Shown here: in pieces, positions 41,157-50,974 of the stretch | Layout: each line of letters begins with the position of its first letter | Position numbering within the stretch: the stretch's first letter is position 1 | NCBI GenBank assembly: GCA_013286165.1 | Contig: JABDGF010000010.1 | Span: 1 to 52,779, forward strand | Source: Acidobacteriota bacterium | Lineage (GTDB): Bacteria; Acidobacteriota; Terriglobia; Acidiferrales; UBA7541 | Direction: 5' to 3' | DNA: 52,779 nt | Translations under genes and position numbers: made by a program | The notes under the pieces: model-generated | Told to the model about the DNA's origin: nothing | Seen by the model: the letters and a program-made list of their open reading frames with translations, nothing else | The model's database searches: none

Positions 41157-42638
41157 CTACTCCATATCAAACGTCAGATACGTCAACCTTCCCATCCTCT
41201 CCACCTGCATCGTCGCCGATTCCCCCGGCTTCAACGCATTAAACATTTCCCTCAACTGCGCCACGCTAGTCACCCGCGTTCCCTTTAACGCGTGGATCAC
41301 ATCCCCCATCTGCAGCCCCGAATCCACAGCCAGCTGATCGTTCACCATCGACGCCACCGCTACGCCACCCGGAATCCGCAGCAGCCCAATCAACGGCTCC
41401 ACTTCCGCGCTCACCGTAATCCCCACTATGCCGAGCCGCGGAATCATGTCCTTCGAAGGATCCGCCAATTCCGAAAGATGCTCCGCATCATTTGGCGGCT
41501 CAAACACCGGCACATTCAGCTCGAGTTTCTGTTCGCCTCGCATCACTGTTAGCTTCGTGAAATTCGCATTCTCGTGCAGATACAGATTCACAGTCATCAC
41601 CGGCACGTTGTTCACCGGCTGTCCGTCCATCGCGACGATCACATCCTCGATTCGCAATCCCGCACGCTCCGACGTGCTGTCCGGCGGCACATCGGACACA
41701 ATCACGCCCTCGTCGATTTTCAAATTCAATCCTTGCGCCAGCTGCGGCGTCAACGTCATCACGTCCGCGCCAATCGTGCGCCGCTTCACGCGCCCATATT
41801 TTCGAATCTGCTGGTACGCGAATCGCGCGATGCCACCCGGAATCGCAAATCCGATTCCTTCGTTCCCGCCCGACTTCGTGTAGATAAATGTGTTGATGCC
41901 CACCATATTTCCGTCCAGGTCCATCAACGGCCCGCCGCTGTTGCCCGGATTGATCGCCGCGTCGGTCTGAATGTAAGTCATCGGGCTGTTCGGATCCGTT
42001 TGCCGCGCCACCGAACTCACCAACCCAAACGAAACCGAATTCTCGAGTCCCTGCGGGCTCCCAAACGCCAGCACGATCTGCCCCTTCTGCAATTTCGCGT
42101 AAGCGCCGATGGGAATCGTCGGCAATCCCGTCGCTTCCACTTTCAGCACCGCCAAATCGATCTGCTTGCTGAACCCGAGCACTTTTGCGGACAACACTTT
42201 GCCGCGCCGCTGCAGCTGCGCGAGCGCCTGCGATTCATCGGTGTTCGCCGGAGTGAATTGCACGCGCACGCGATCCGCGCCCTTCACCACGTGATAGTTC
42301 GTGATGATGTACCCGTCCGGATCCACCACGATTCCCGCGCCCAGGCTGCGCTCGCGTTCCACAGGACTCGAGTCCGAGGTGTCGTCCTCGTCCGTCGCGC
42401 CAAATCCAGTCACCAAAATCTCCACCACCGCCGGCGACACTTTCTTCGTCAGCGCTTCGAAATTCCGGCTCAACTCATGCACCGGATGCGAACCAGGCAT
42501 TTCCGTCGTATCCGGCGCCTGCACGCCCGTCTGCGCTTGTGCCGCGGCGCGTGGGCACACACCCACGAAAAAAATCGCCGCGGCCGCGCATCCCACCGCG
42601 AAATATTTCCTCACGACACTCCACCAATCAACTCTCAC
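41157..42638 (-). CDS. HtrA/DegP-type periplasmic serine protease with two PDZ domains
   Basis: The protein has 493 residues. A signal segment (CAAAAIFFVGVC) precedes a trypsin-like domain with intact triad His116 (ITNYHVV), Asp161 (KQIDLAVLK) and Ser234 (NPGNSGGPL). PDZ domains follow at about 300-390 and 405-490. It should degrade or chaperone misfolded envelope proteins. The GTG start shares GTGA with the stop of the RND pump gene, so it is translationally coupled as the last gene of the tolC-MFP-RND row. An efflux operon ending in an HtrA protease is unusual. The link to the pump is inferred from position. Confidence 0.92.
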   Translation of the reverse strand: MRVDWWSVVRKYFAVGCAAAAIFFVGVCPRAAAQAQTGVQAPDTTEMPGSHPVHELSRNFEALTKKVSPAVVEILVTGFGATDEDDTSDSSPVERERSLGAGIVVDPDGYIITNYHVVKGADRVRVQFTPANTDESQALAQLQRRGKVLSAKVLGFSKQIDLAVLKVEATGLPTIPIGAYAKLQKGQIVLAFGSPQGLENSVSFGLVSSVARQTDPNSPMTYIQTDAAINPGNSGGPLMDLDGNMVGINTFIYTKSGGNEGIGFAIPGGIARFAYQQIRKYGRVKRRTIGADVMTLTPQLAQGLNLKIDEGVIVSDVPPDSTSERAGLRIEDVIVAMDGQPVNNVPVMTVNLYLHENANFTKLTVMRGEQKLELNVPVFEPPNDAEHLSELADPSKDMIPRLGIVGITVSAEVEPLIGLLRIPGGVAVASMVNDQLAVDSGLQMGDVIHALKGTRVTSVAQLREMFNALKPGESATMQVERMGRLTYLTFDME

Positions 42639-45600
42639 GAGACCTCACCCTTAGGCTGCGAACTCAAAGACGCCACCGCATGCGCCTCCTCCACCGCGCC
42701 CCACTTCACCACCTTCAAATCCAGCACGAAAATCGAATACAGAATCGGCACCAGCAGCAGCGTGATAAACGTCGCCACGCACAGCCCGCCAATTTGCGCA
42801 TAGCACAGCGGCTGCCACAGCGGCCCGCCGTGCATCGCCAGCGGAAATAGCGCCAGCACCGTCGCGCCCACCGTGATCATCACCGGACGCAGCCGCACAA
42901 TTCCCGCATCCAGCAGCGCTTCCGCGAGCGGCTCGCCTTTCTCGTGCATCTCCTCGATGAAATCGAAAAGCACGATCACGTGGCTCACGATCACGCCGAT
43001 CAAGCTCGCAATCCCCAAAAACGCCATGAACCCAAACGACGCGCCCATCAGCCACAGCGCAAACAGCGCGCCCGCCACGCCATACGGCGCGCACGCCAGC
43101 ACCAGAAACGGCTTGATCGAATGCTTGAACTGAAACGCCAGCGCCAGAAAAATCATCGCCACCGAAATCATCATCACCACAGCGAGATTGCGAAATCCCT
43201 GCTCCGTCTTCGCCTGCTCGCCGCTCACGATAATTTGGTAACCCGGCGGCAGCGTCTCGTTCAATTTGTCGAGCGCAGCCTTCGCCGGCTTGAACACTTC
43301 CGACGCCAGCACTCCCGGCTTCGTGAACGACTGCACAGAAATCGTCCGGAAATGTTCCAGGCGCCGGATGCGCATCGTCTGCAGCGAATTGCCGATGCTC
43401 GACACCTCGATCAGCGGCACCTTGTTCTGCGACGACGACGAATACACATACAAATTCTGTACGTCCGAAAGCGTCGCGCGCTCCTCCATCCGCAGCCGCG
43501 AAACCACAGGAATCTGCTGGTCGCCGCGCCGCACATTCGTCAGCGGCGTCCCGTTCAGCGCCGTCGCCGATGAATTCGCCACATCCTGGTTCGTCACGCC
43601 CGCCAGATTCGCGCGATCCGAATCCACCTTCAGCGAAATCTGAAATCCGTCCTGCCCCCAATCGTCGCGAACGCGCGCCGCGCCCGCCTGCGCCTCGATA
43701 ATCGTCCGCACTTTCCCCGCGATCTGTCGCAGCGTCGCGATGTCACGCGCTTCATCCAGCGCGTTCACGTCCGCAAGGCCCGTCACGCGCAACTCCACCG
43801 GATAATCCACCGGATTCGTCTGCAGCTGCCGCACATCCACTCGCGCTCCCGCCACCGCGCGCGTCACCGCCTCCTGAAACGGCGCCACCAGCAGCGGCGT
43901 ATCTTCTTTGTCGTACAGCTCCACAATAATTTGCGAATAGTTCAGCTGCTGCAGTTGCGGTGTCGCCGAAAACCAGAATCGCGGCCCGCCGCCTCCCTCG
44001 AACGTCGTCAGCGACCGCAGAATCGGCCGCGCCTTCCCATCCTTATCCGGATGCGCGCGCCCGTATTCCTCCGCCGTTTTCTTGATCGACTCCTCCACCT
44101 GCGCCGCCACCTGATCCGTTGCAAAAAGCGGCGCGTCGTTCGGCAGCCACACGTCGATGAACGAAAGGTACTGCACGTCCTCCGGGAAGAATTGCGTCTT
44201 GAGCTGGTGGCCGAAATAAAATCCCACGGCGAGAAAAATCAGCGACACGCCAAACGCTTTCCACCGGTGCTCCACCACAAACGTGCCAAACCGGTAGTAG
44301 CGCCCCGTGAATCCCTTCGTCCGACGCTCTTCCATCGGTGTTTCTTTTTTCTTCGGCGCGCGCAGCAGGTAGTAGCCCAGGAAGGGAATGAACGTCATCG
44401 AGACCAACCGCGACGCCACCAGCGCGCACGTCATCACAATCGGCAAGCTGAATAGAAATTCTCCCGTCGTTCCCGTCAACGCGAGAAACGGGAGGTACGC
44501 CACGATGTTCGTGATCGTCGCAAATAAAATTGCGTGCGCGAGCTTCGTCGGACCGAGCCACGCCGCGATCACCGGCGGATGGCCTTCGTTCAGCATTCGC
44601 TTGATCGAATCGCCCGCCACCACCGGATCGTCCACCAGCAATCCCAGCGCGATGATCAGCGTCGCCACGGAAACCTGCTGAATGTCCACGCCCAACAGGT
44701 GAGTGAAAGCAAATGTCATTGCTAGCGTGATCGGAATCGCGATCGCCATCAGCAGCGCCGACCGCCATTCCCAGAATCCGACCAGCGAAACGATCACCAC
44801 CAGCACGATCGCTTCGTACAGCGCGTCCATGAAGAGATCGACGTTCTCTTTCACCTGCCGCGGCTGATCCGAAGTCGCCGCGATAATCAGGTCCGGCGGC
44901 AGCAGCGCTTTCGTCGCCGCAAGCTTCGCCTGCACGCTCGTCGCGAAATTTGCGATCTGCTCGCCGGCCCGCATCTGCACCGCTAGCGTCACCGCGCGCG
45001 TCCGCTGCCACTTTCCGTTCGCGTCCTTCCACACGTAATAATTCAGGTAGCGCGCCGGACTCTGATACCCGCTGCGAATATCCACCAGGTCGCGCAGATA
45101 AATCGCGCTGCCAAAGGACGACGTACCCACGATCACGTTGCCAATATCCGCCGTGTTCACAAACTCGCCCGACGGATCCACCAGCACGTTCTTCGTCCCA
45201 GTCTCGAGCGTCCCGCCCGGTAAAGTGATGTTCCGCGAATTCAAAATGCTTTTCAGGTTCGAAGGCTGCAGCCCGTACGACGCGAGCTTCTCCTGCGAGT
45301 AATCCAGATAAATCTGCTCCGACAGGACGCCCGACCGGTCCACGCGAGAAACTTCCGGCGCTCCTCCGAGGGTTCGCTGAAGAAGATCCGTAAATTGGTC
45401 CAGCTGGCGGTACGTGTATTTATTCCCCGGCGCCGCCGAAAGCACAGCTCCCACTTGCCCCGGATCGCGCACCACCACCGGCGGCCACGCGTCCGGATGA
45501 AATTCCGATTCACGGAGCTTCTGCGAGATGAATTCGTTTCCCGCGGCGTAAATCTGCGCGTCACTCGCCGTCGAAAGTCCGTCCGTCGCCACGAATTCTG

Positions 45601-46315
45601 GTCCTGCGATAATTTCCGTCTGGCTCAGCACGCCCGCGGCCTCGGCAGACTGCACAAACATCCGCACCGCGCGCGTCACCTGATCCGTCGGCGTCGCCGC
45701 CGGAAAACACACCACGATCGAAACCGGCGCCCCCGGCCCTTTCAATGTCCGCGCTGCGCGATGCTTGCGCAGCGTCAGCTCCACCGCGTGCGCACGCACT
45801 TCGATCGTCGATTTATCTTCCAGCGGGCTCGCCACCGTCAGCATCAGCGCCGCCGTATCGCCAAAATCGCTGTTGAATTTGATCGGCCCCGCGCCCTGCG
45901 GCAGGCTCAGCGCGTTCAGCTTCAAATTCATGTCGCTGAATTCTTTTTTCGAATCCTTTACCTTGTCCGAGAGCTGCACCTGAATGATGGAAAGCCCCGG
46001 CATCGAAAGCGACTTGATGCCGAAATCTCCTCCGATCGGCGCGCGAATATTCGGATTCTGCGCCACCGAAGTTTCAATCGGCCCCGTCACCAGCTGCTCC
46101 ACCTGTTCCGCGGTCGCGCCCGGCCACTGCGTGATCACGCTCGCCACGCGCACTGGAATGTCCGGGTCCTTGCGCTTCGGCATCTGCTTGTAGCCGTAGA
46201 AACCCGCAATCACCGTCGCGATCAGCAAAATCCAAGAGATCTGGCGGTTCTCCACAAAGAAGCGCGCGGTGTTGCGCTCGTTCGCGATCAGATCGGCTTC
46301 TGTCCGGTGTGCCAT
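42635..46315 (-). CDS. RND-family efflux pump permease
   Basis: The protein has 1226 residues, about 180 more than AcrB. An N-terminal extension precedes the first membrane segment (FVENRQISWILLIATVIAGF). Family motifs follow: WPGATAEQVEQLVTGPIE, the proton-relay acidic pair in GLLVDDPVVAGDS (Asp562, Asp563), and a long C-terminal repeat half. In the segment equivalent to AcrB Lys940 the sequence is GVIVSHVIVLFDFIEE, so the basic residue is not conserved, as in several heavy-metal or hydrophobe pumps. It would exchange protons for drugs or hydrophobic compounds with the adaptor and TolC-type proteins of the same operon. The ATG at 46315 follows GAGG. Confidence 0.92.
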   Translation of the reverse strand: MAHRTEADLIANERNTARFFVENRQISWILLIATVIAGFYGYKQMPKRKDPDIPVRVASVITQWPGATAEQVEQLVTGPIETSVAQNPNIRAPIGGDFGIKSLSMPGLSIIQVQLSDKVKDSKKEFSDMNLKLNALSLPQGAGPIKFNSDFGDTAALMLTVASPLEDKSTIEVRAHAVELTLRKHRAARTLKGPGAPVSIVVCFPAATPTDQVTRAVRMFVQSAEAAGVLSQTEIIAGPEFVATDGLSTASDAQIYAAGNEFISQKLRESEFHPDAWPPVVVRDPGQVGAVLSAAPGNKYTYRQLDQFTDLLQRTLGGAPEVSRVDRSGVLSEQIYLDYSQEKLASYGLQPSNLKSILNSRNITLPGGTLETGTKNVLVDPSGEFVNTADIGNVIVGTSSFGSAIYLRDLVDIRSGYQSPARYLNYYVWKDANGKWQRTRAVTLAVQMRAGEQIANFATSVQAKLAATKALLPPDLIIAATSDQPRQVKENVDLFMDALYEAIVLVVIVSLVGFWEWRSALLMAIAIPITLAMTFAFTHLLGVDIQQVSVATLIIALGLLVDDPVVAGDSIKRMLNEGHPPVIAAWLGPTKLAHAILFATITNIVAYLPFLALTGTTGEFLFSLPIVMTCALVASRLVSMTFIPFLGYYLLRAPKKKETPMEERRTKGFTGRYYRFGTFVVEHRWKAFGVSLIFLAVGFYFGHQLKTQFFPEDVQYLSFIDVWLPNDAPLFATDQVAAQVEESIKKTAEEYGRAHPDKDGKARPILRSLTTFEGGGGPRFWFSATPQLQQLNYSQIIVELYDKEDTPLLVAPFQEAVTRAVAGARVDVRQLQTNPVDYPVELRVTGLADVNALDEARDIATLRQIAGKVRTIIEAQAGAARVRDDWGQDGFQISLKVDSDRANLAGVTNQDVANSSATALNGTPLTNVRRGDQQIPVVSRLRMEERATLSDVQNLYVYSSSSQNKVPLIEVSSIGNSLQTMRIRRLEHFRTISVQSFTKPGVLASEVFKPAKAALDKLNETLPPGYQIIVSGEQAKTEQGFRNLAVVMMISVAMIFLALAFQFKHSIKPFLVLACAPYGVAGALFALWLMGASFGFMAFLGIASLIGVIVSHVIVLFDFIEEMHEKGEPLAEALLDAGIVRLRPVMITVGATVLALFPLAMHGGPLWQPLCYAQIGGLCVATFITLLLVPILYSIFVLDLKVVKWGAVEEAHAVASLSSQPKGEVS

Positions 46316-46354
46316 CGTCCTCGACTAAGCTTTACAAGCCGTCAATTTGCCCGC

Positions 46355-47488
46355 TTACTGAATCACGCGCACTACTTGTCCATCGTTCACAATCGTCGCC
46401 CCGTTCACCATCACGCGCTCACCTGGATTTACACCGCTCGCCACCGCCACCAAATTGCCGTACGCCGAGCCCGGCGTCACACTTCGCCGCCGCGCCACAT
46501 CTTTATCGCCTTCGTGCTGCACCAGGTACACGCTGAATGTCTTCGATCCATCCGGCGCCGACACGATCGCGCTGAGCGGCACCACTACCACAGGCGACGC
46601 GAGCCTCGTCTGCCCTAGCACCAGCGTCGCGACCATTCCTGACTTGAGCAACTCCTGCTTGTTCGGCACCGTCACTTCCACCTGAAATGTCCGGCTCTTC
46701 GAATCCGCCTGCGGCGCAACGGCGGTCACCAGGCCCGCAAACGGCTGCGTGTAGGATTCCGTCACGATCGATTGCTTCTGCCCCAGCTTCACGCTCCCGA
46801 GCACTGTGTCCGGCACTCCAAACACCGCTTTCACCGTCGATGTCTCGCCCATCGTAAATCCCGACGTGCCCGCCGCAACCAGAACGCCTTGCTCGATGTT
46901 GCGCACGAGAATTTGCCCGTCGAGCGGCGCGCGCAGTTGGCAATCGTCCAGCGCCTGTTGCGCCTGCGCCACCGCCGCCTGCGCCGTCGTCACTTGCCCC
47001 TGGCTCGCGTCAAACTGCGCCTTTGCCGAATCGTAATCCGGCTGCGTCATCGCGCCCCCCTTGTAGAGGGCCTGCGCGCGCGTCCACGTCTGCGCCGCGT
47101 TTGCCGCGCTCGCCTGCGCCTGCGCGAGCTGCCCTTTGTATTGATCCACCGCCTGTTGGTAATCGGACTGCCGCACCGTCGCCAGCACTGTGCCTTTCTT
47201 CACCACGTCGCCCATCTGGACGTTCCGCACGCGCCCGTCCACGCCTTTGTGCTGCAGAATGCTTGTTACATACCCCGCCGACTTGAACGAAACGGAAAGC
47301 TGCTGGTAGGGAACGATGCTCGCCGAATAATTCACGCCCTCGATTCCGTTGTACGTCGTCGCCGTCGCCACCGTCACCGGCGTCGGCGGAGTCTCCGCGG
47401 GCTTTTTCTCTTCGCGGCATCCGCCGAGCCACAAACAGACCGACAGCGCCGCCACTGGAATCACGCAATTTTTCATAGGTCGTCCCAT
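46355..47488 (-). CDS. RND efflux periplasmic adaptor lipoprotein (MFP)
   Basis: The protein has 377 residues. The lipobox reads LWLGG followed by Cys, so it is an inner-membrane-anchored lipoprotein. Features are a lipoyl-like hairpin (VKKGTVLATVRQSDYQQAVD), a long coiled coil (AQAQASAANAAQTWTRAQAL) and beta-barrel and membrane-proximal domains (VSFKSAGYVTSI, LRAPLDGQILVRN). The start used here is ATG 47488, whose first base overlaps the stop of the TolC-type gene (TGATG). ATG 47476 (MKNCVIPVAAL) is equally plausible. It bridges the RND permease and outer-membrane channel. Confidence 0.92.
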   Translation of the reverse strand: MGRPMKNCVIPVAALSVCLWLGGCREEKKPAETPPTPVTVATATTYNGIEGVNYSASIVPYQQLSVSFKSAGYVTSILQHKGVDGRVRNVQMGDVVKKGTVLATVRQSDYQQAVDQYKGQLAQAQASAANAAQTWTRAQALYKGGAMTQPDYDSAKAQFDASQGQVTTAQAAVAQAQQALDDCQLRAPLDGQILVRNIEQGVLVAAGTSGFTMGETSTVKAVFGVPDTVLGSVKLGQKQSIVTESYTQPFAGLVTAVAPQADSKSRTFQVEVTVPNKQELLKSGMVATLVLGQTRLASPVVVVPLSAIVSAPDGSKTFSVYLVQHEGDKDVARRRSVTPGSAYGNLVAVASGVNPGERVMVNGATIVNDGQVVRVIQ

Positions 47489-48891
47489 CAATCGTTGCCC
47501 AGCGCCTTTTCGAAATCCGAACGCGCCGTCCAGAAATTTGAAAGCGCCTGCTGATACTGCGCCTGGCTCTGCGCCATGTTCGATTGCTCGGTCTGCAGCG
47601 TGCTCAGTAGCGCCGCGTTCTGCTTGAATTGCAGCGTCACCACGTCAAGCTTCTGCTTTTCCGCATCTTTTCCGAGTTGCGCCACTTTCAATCCCGCCCG
47701 CGCCTCGCGCAGCTTCCGGTACCGGTTGCTGATATCGATCACCACTTGCGACTGCGTCTCGGTCAGGCTCAGCCGGCTCTGTTCGATCCCGCGCTGTTTC
47801 TCATCCATCAAATGGCGTTTGTTGCCCCAGTCCCAAATGTCCCACTTCAGCGAAAATCCCACCGAGTTGATGCCCGACGGCAATCCCTCAATCGTGAACG
47901 GACGAAAGTACATGTACTGCAAGCCCACCTGAGGAATGTAATTCGCCTTCTCCAGCCGCCGCGCCAGCGTCGCTTGCTCGATCTTGTTTTGCGCCTGCTT
48001 GATCTCCGTCCGGTTATCGAGCGCCGTCTGCCGCGCGAGATCCAGGCTCTGCTCTTCCGGCAGCGCGTCCGGCACGCCCGCCAGAGCAAAATCCGTCGTG
48101 ATGTCGCGCCCCATTAAATCGTTCAGGTTTTCTTTTTGCGTTTGAATCGTGTCTTCCAGCGTCACCTCTTGCAGTTCGGCCTGCGCTAGTTGTGCCTTCA
48201 CGCCCGAAGCCTGATACGGCAGCGCCGCCTTCTGCGCCACGTACTCGTCCGTCGTGCGATCCATCTCGTGCAGCGCTTTCACGTTTTCTCGCGCTGCGTC
48301 CAACGCGCTCTGCGTTTGCAGCAGCGTGTAATACGAAGACTTCACCGAGTCCGTGACCTCCTGCTTCTGCTGTCGCAATTGTTCCTGGCTGAGCTGCCTG
48401 CCCGCTTTCATCAGCTCCACATTCAAATGCACCTGGTAAAGCTGCGAAAGCGGCTGGTACACCTGAACCAGACTTAACGCAGTGAAGTGCGGTTGCGTTG
48501 TGATCACCGAATTCTGCGAGGGGACCGGCGTCGTGCCCACTTGCCCGAACACGCCTTCCGGCACCTGCACGTTCACCGCGGTCAGTAGCCCGCCGGCCGT
48601 CAGCTGCACATTGAATTGCGGGTAACGTTGCGTTTTCGCGGCGAGAATCGCGTCGTTCGAGTAGAGGACGTTTTGAAAGGCGATCTTGATCTGGCGGTTG
48701 TTCTGTTGCGCTTCCGCCACAGCTTCGTCGAGCGTCAGCACTCCGCGGTCGCCCGCTTGTGGAACCGATGCGGGCGCCGCGTCAATCGTCGCTGGCACAG
48801 CCGGCTGCGCATGCGCCGGCGCAATCTGCGCACACGCACACACTGCGCTAAGCAGCGCGGAAATGCCCGCTACTAAAATGCGCCACTTCAA
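47488..48891 (-). CDS. TolC-type outer-membrane efflux protein
   Basis: The protein has 467 residues. The signal peptide (MKWRILVAGISALLSAVC) begins with TTG at 48891 behind GGAG. Two outer-membrane efflux protein (OEP) repeats follow: GVLTLDEAVAEAQQNNRQIK, long helices (SQEQLRQQKQEVTDSVKSS), and the second half KQAQNKIEQATLARRLEKAN with VGLQYMYFRPF. It forms the outer-membrane exit duct for the adaptor and RND genes downstream. The gene order tolC-MFP-RND-htrA is collinear on the minus strand. Confidence 0.92.
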   Translation of the reverse strand: MKWRILVAGISALLSAVCACAQIAPAHAQPAVPATIDAAPASVPQAGDRGVLTLDEAVAEAQQNNRQIKIAFQNVLYSNDAILAAKTQRYPQFNVQLTAGGLLTAVNVQVPEGVFGQVGTTPVPSQNSVITTQPHFTALSLVQVYQPLSQLYQVHLNVELMKAGRQLSQEQLRQQKQEVTDSVKSSYYTLLQTQSALDAARENVKALHEMDRTTDEYVAQKAALPYQASGVKAQLAQAELQEVTLEDTIQTQKENLNDLMGRDITTDFALAGVPDALPEEQSLDLARQTALDNRTEIKQAQNKIEQATLARRLEKANYIPQVGLQYMYFRPFTIEGLPSGINSVGFSLKWDIWDWGNKRHLMDEKQRGIEQSRLSLTETQSQVVIDISNRYRKLREARAGLKVAQLGKDAEKQKLDVVTLQFKQNAALLSTLQTEQSNMAQSQAQYQQALSNFWTARSDFEKALGND

Positions 48892-49203
48892 TGCTGGGAA
48901 CTCCTGCCGGTTGCCTGTTGAACAGGGCCTTCGCCGCCAGGAAAACTCCAGCGAAGCGCTGTGGGTACAATAAAAATGAAACGGTTTGCGGAATCTATAT
49001 CGCGTCGCTCAGCGGCGTCAACCGCGATTTGGTCAATTCTCGCGCCCGCTCCAAAATCTCGTTGCCCGCGCCTCAGCAGGGAGTTATGCTTCGCGCCGCT
49101 GCACGTCTTGAACGCCGCCTGCTAAATAAGTGTTACTTTGCCGTCCGTTCGCTTGCGTGTGGCCGCCGCGTTAAATCACGCGGATGGCAATTTGGAGGAA
49201 GGC
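48892..49203. other. Divergent intergenic region upstream of the efflux operon
   Basis: There is no convincing gene in 312 bp. The promoters for the leftward tolC operon and the rightward 49204 gene must lie here. The perfect inverted repeat CCGCGT-TAAATC-ACGCGG at 49166-49183 lies 20 bp before the rightward start codon and could be an operator or leader hairpin. Confidence 0.45.
49166..49183. promoter_or_regulatory. Inverted repeat next to start codon
   Basis: CCGCGT and ACGCGG are perfect 6-bp complementary arms around TAAATC, just before the ribosome site of the 49204 gene. It is a candidate operator or translational control hairpin only by position. Confidence 0.3.
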
Positions 49204-49593
49204 ATGCGCAATCGTAATCGCGCTGTTCGGCTGTTCAGCGCGCTCATCGTTCTTGGCTTTCTCGCCACGGCTGCAGCCATCGCTGTCGCCGAAAAAACGC
49301 CCGCGAAAGTCGCCGGCACATGGAAAGTCAGCGGCGCAGGCGACGCCGGCAATATCGAACAGACCGTCGTCTTCACGCAGGACGGCGACCGGCTCGCCGG
49401 CCTCTTCACCGGCCTCCACCAGTCCGGCACTGTCGAGGGCACTCTCGACGGCACCGCCATCAAGTTCAGCGTCAAGGGTGGCGGCGTCTTTATTAAGTAC
49501 ACCGGCGACGTCACCGCCGACACCATGCGTGGCACGCTCATCTCGCAGGGCAAGAACGGCAGCTGGACCGCCCGTCGCACCAAGCCTGAATAA
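49204..49593 (+). CDS. Small exported hypothetical protein
   Basis: The protein has 129 residues. The ATG at 49204 follows a perfect GGAGGAAG site. A signal peptide (AVRLFSALIVLGFLATAAAI) precedes a small beta-barrel-like domain (AGTWKVSGAGDAGNIEQTVV, GDRLAGLFTGLHQSGTVEGT, GGVFIKYTGDVTADTM, GKNGSWTARR). This pattern of repeated short strands is common in exported lipocalin-like proteins of unknown function. It starts a row of three exported proteins on the plus strand. Confidence 0.75.
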   Translation: MRNRNRAVRLFSALIVLGFLATAAAIAVAEKTPAKVAGTWKVSGAGDAGNIEQTVVFTQDGDRLAGLFTGLHQSGTVEGTLDGTAIKFSVKGGGVFIKYTGDVTADTMRGTLISQGKNGSWTARRTKPE

Positions 49594-49636
49594 CTCGTTC
49601 GCTGAAGAGAATTCAATTCTCAGGAGGATTCTCCCC

Positions 49637-50191
49637 ATGCTCCGTCCGTTCCGCACGCTCACGCTCGTAGCTCTGCTCGCCATTCCGCTTGGAATCGCCG
49701 CCACGCCCGCTACGGTTTCCGCGCAAGACGTCCGCACCAACTCCATGCCCGGTACCGACTTCTCGAAGTTCAAGACCTACCGCTGGGTCGCCGTCGAAGG
49801 CGCGAGATATCCGAACCAGATTCTCGACGCGCAGATCAAGCAAGCCATCGATACGCAGATGGCCGCCAAGGGCTTAACGAAAACCGATTCCGAAAACGCC
49901 GATCTCGATCTTACCTATCAAGCGTCCGTCAGCCAGCAAACGCAGTGGAGCGCCTACGGCACCGGCGGCATGCGCTGGGGCTGGGGCGGCGGCATGGCCG
50001 TCGCGACTCCCACCAAAATCAACACCGGCACACTCATCCTCGACATGTACAATCCCGCGCAGAAGCAGCTCGTCTGGCAGGGCACCGCGACCAAGACCGT
50101 GAATCCCGGCAACAGCCAGGAAAAAATTCAGAAGAATCTCGACAACGCGATGAAAAAGCTCTTGAAAGATTTCCCGCCGAAGGCGAAATAG
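49637..50191 (+). CDS. Exported DUF4136-type protein
   Basis: The protein has 184 residues. The ATG at 49637 follows AGGAGG at 8 bp. The signal peptide is LRPFRTLTLVALLAIPLGIA. The family hallmark TDFSKFKTYRWVAVEGA follows, with AQIKQAIDTQMAAKGL and MYNPAQKQLVWQGTA later. DUF4136 proteins are small periplasmic or outer-membrane proteins of unknown function. It lies 43 bp after the previous gene and 37 bp before the next. Confidence 0.85.
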   Translation: MLRPFRTLTLVALLAIPLGIAATPATVSAQDVRTNSMPGTDFSKFKTYRWVAVEGARYPNQILDAQIKQAIDTQMAAKGLTKTDSENADLDLTYQASVSQQTQWSAYGTGGMRWGWGGGMAVATPTKINTGTLILDMYNPAQKQLVWQGTATKTVNPGNSQEKIQKNLDNAMKKLLKDFPPKAK

Positions 50192-50228
50192 TTCGTCCGG
50201 CTACCACCCCTCGCATTACAGGAGACAT

Positions 50229-50960
50229 ATGAATCTCGTTCCCGTTCGTGTTTTCACCCGTCGCGCGTTTTGTCTTGCTGCCGTCGCAGCAATCGGTATC
50301 GCCGCATCCGCTCTGCCCGCTCGGGCCCAGGGCGGCGGTGCCGACATGCAAGCCCGCATGATGGAATTGAAAGAGGCGATGGCGAAAAATAAAGCCGCTC
50401 TCGCCACTTACACGTGGAAAGAAACCGTCACCATCAGCCTCAAGGGCGAAGTGAAAAAGGTGCAGCACTATCAAGTCCGCGAAGGCTCCGACGGTAAGTC
50501 GCAAAAAACTTCGCTCGATCCCGCCGAGGCGCCGCAACAGCCGCAGGGTGGCCGCCTTCGCCAGCGCGTCGTCGCCAAGAAAAAAGAAGAGTTCGAAGAC
50601 TACGCGGAAAAAATGAAAACCACCGCCGCGATGTACGTGCCGCCCGATAAAGACCTGATTCAAGCGGCGTACGCGAAGGGCAACGTCGCGTTCGCGCCCG
50701 ACGGCGGCAACGTGAAAATCACGTTCACCAATTACGTGAAGCCCGGCGACTCAATGACCATCCTATTCGACAAAGCGAAGAAGCAAATCTCCAGCATCGC
50801 GATCAAGACCTACATGGACGATCCGTCCGTCGGCCTCACGCTCAACGTGAATTTCGACGCGCTGCCCGACGGCACCAGCCACGTCTCCAGCGTCACCACC
50901 GACGGCCAGTCCAAACAACTTGTGGTCGCAACCGTGAACAACGACTACCAAAAACTCTAG
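50229..50960 (+). CDS. Exported hypothetical protein, possible Tat substrate
   Basis: The protein has 243 residues with an AGGAG ribosome site. The N-terminus has TRRAFCLAAVAAIGIAASAL, close to the twin-arginine S/T-R-R-x-F pattern. The mature part is Lys- and Glu-rich (MMELKEAMAKNKAALATYTW, VVAKKKEEFEDYAEKMKT) and ends in beta segments (ISSIAIKTYMDDPSVGLTLN). No enzymatic motif was recognised. A strong hairpin follows its stop. Confidence 0.75.
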   Translation: MNLVPVRVFTRRAFCLAAVAAIGIAASALPARAQGGGADMQARMMELKEAMAKNKAALATYTWKETVTISLKGEVKKVQHYQVREGSDGKSQKTSLDPAEAPQQPQGGRLRQRVVAKKKEEFEDYAEKMKTTAAMYVPPDKDLIQAAYAKGNVAFAPDGGNVKITFTNYVKPGDSMTILFDKAKKQISSIAIKTYMDDPSVGLTLNVNFDALPDGTSHVSSVTTDGQSKQLVVATVNNDYQKL

Positions 50961-50974
50961 ACCGCCTCGAAATC

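Noticed and set aside
45395-46618. 407-codon plus-strand frame opposite the RND gene
   Set aside because: It is extremely Arg- and His-rich and antisense to a clear RND pump.
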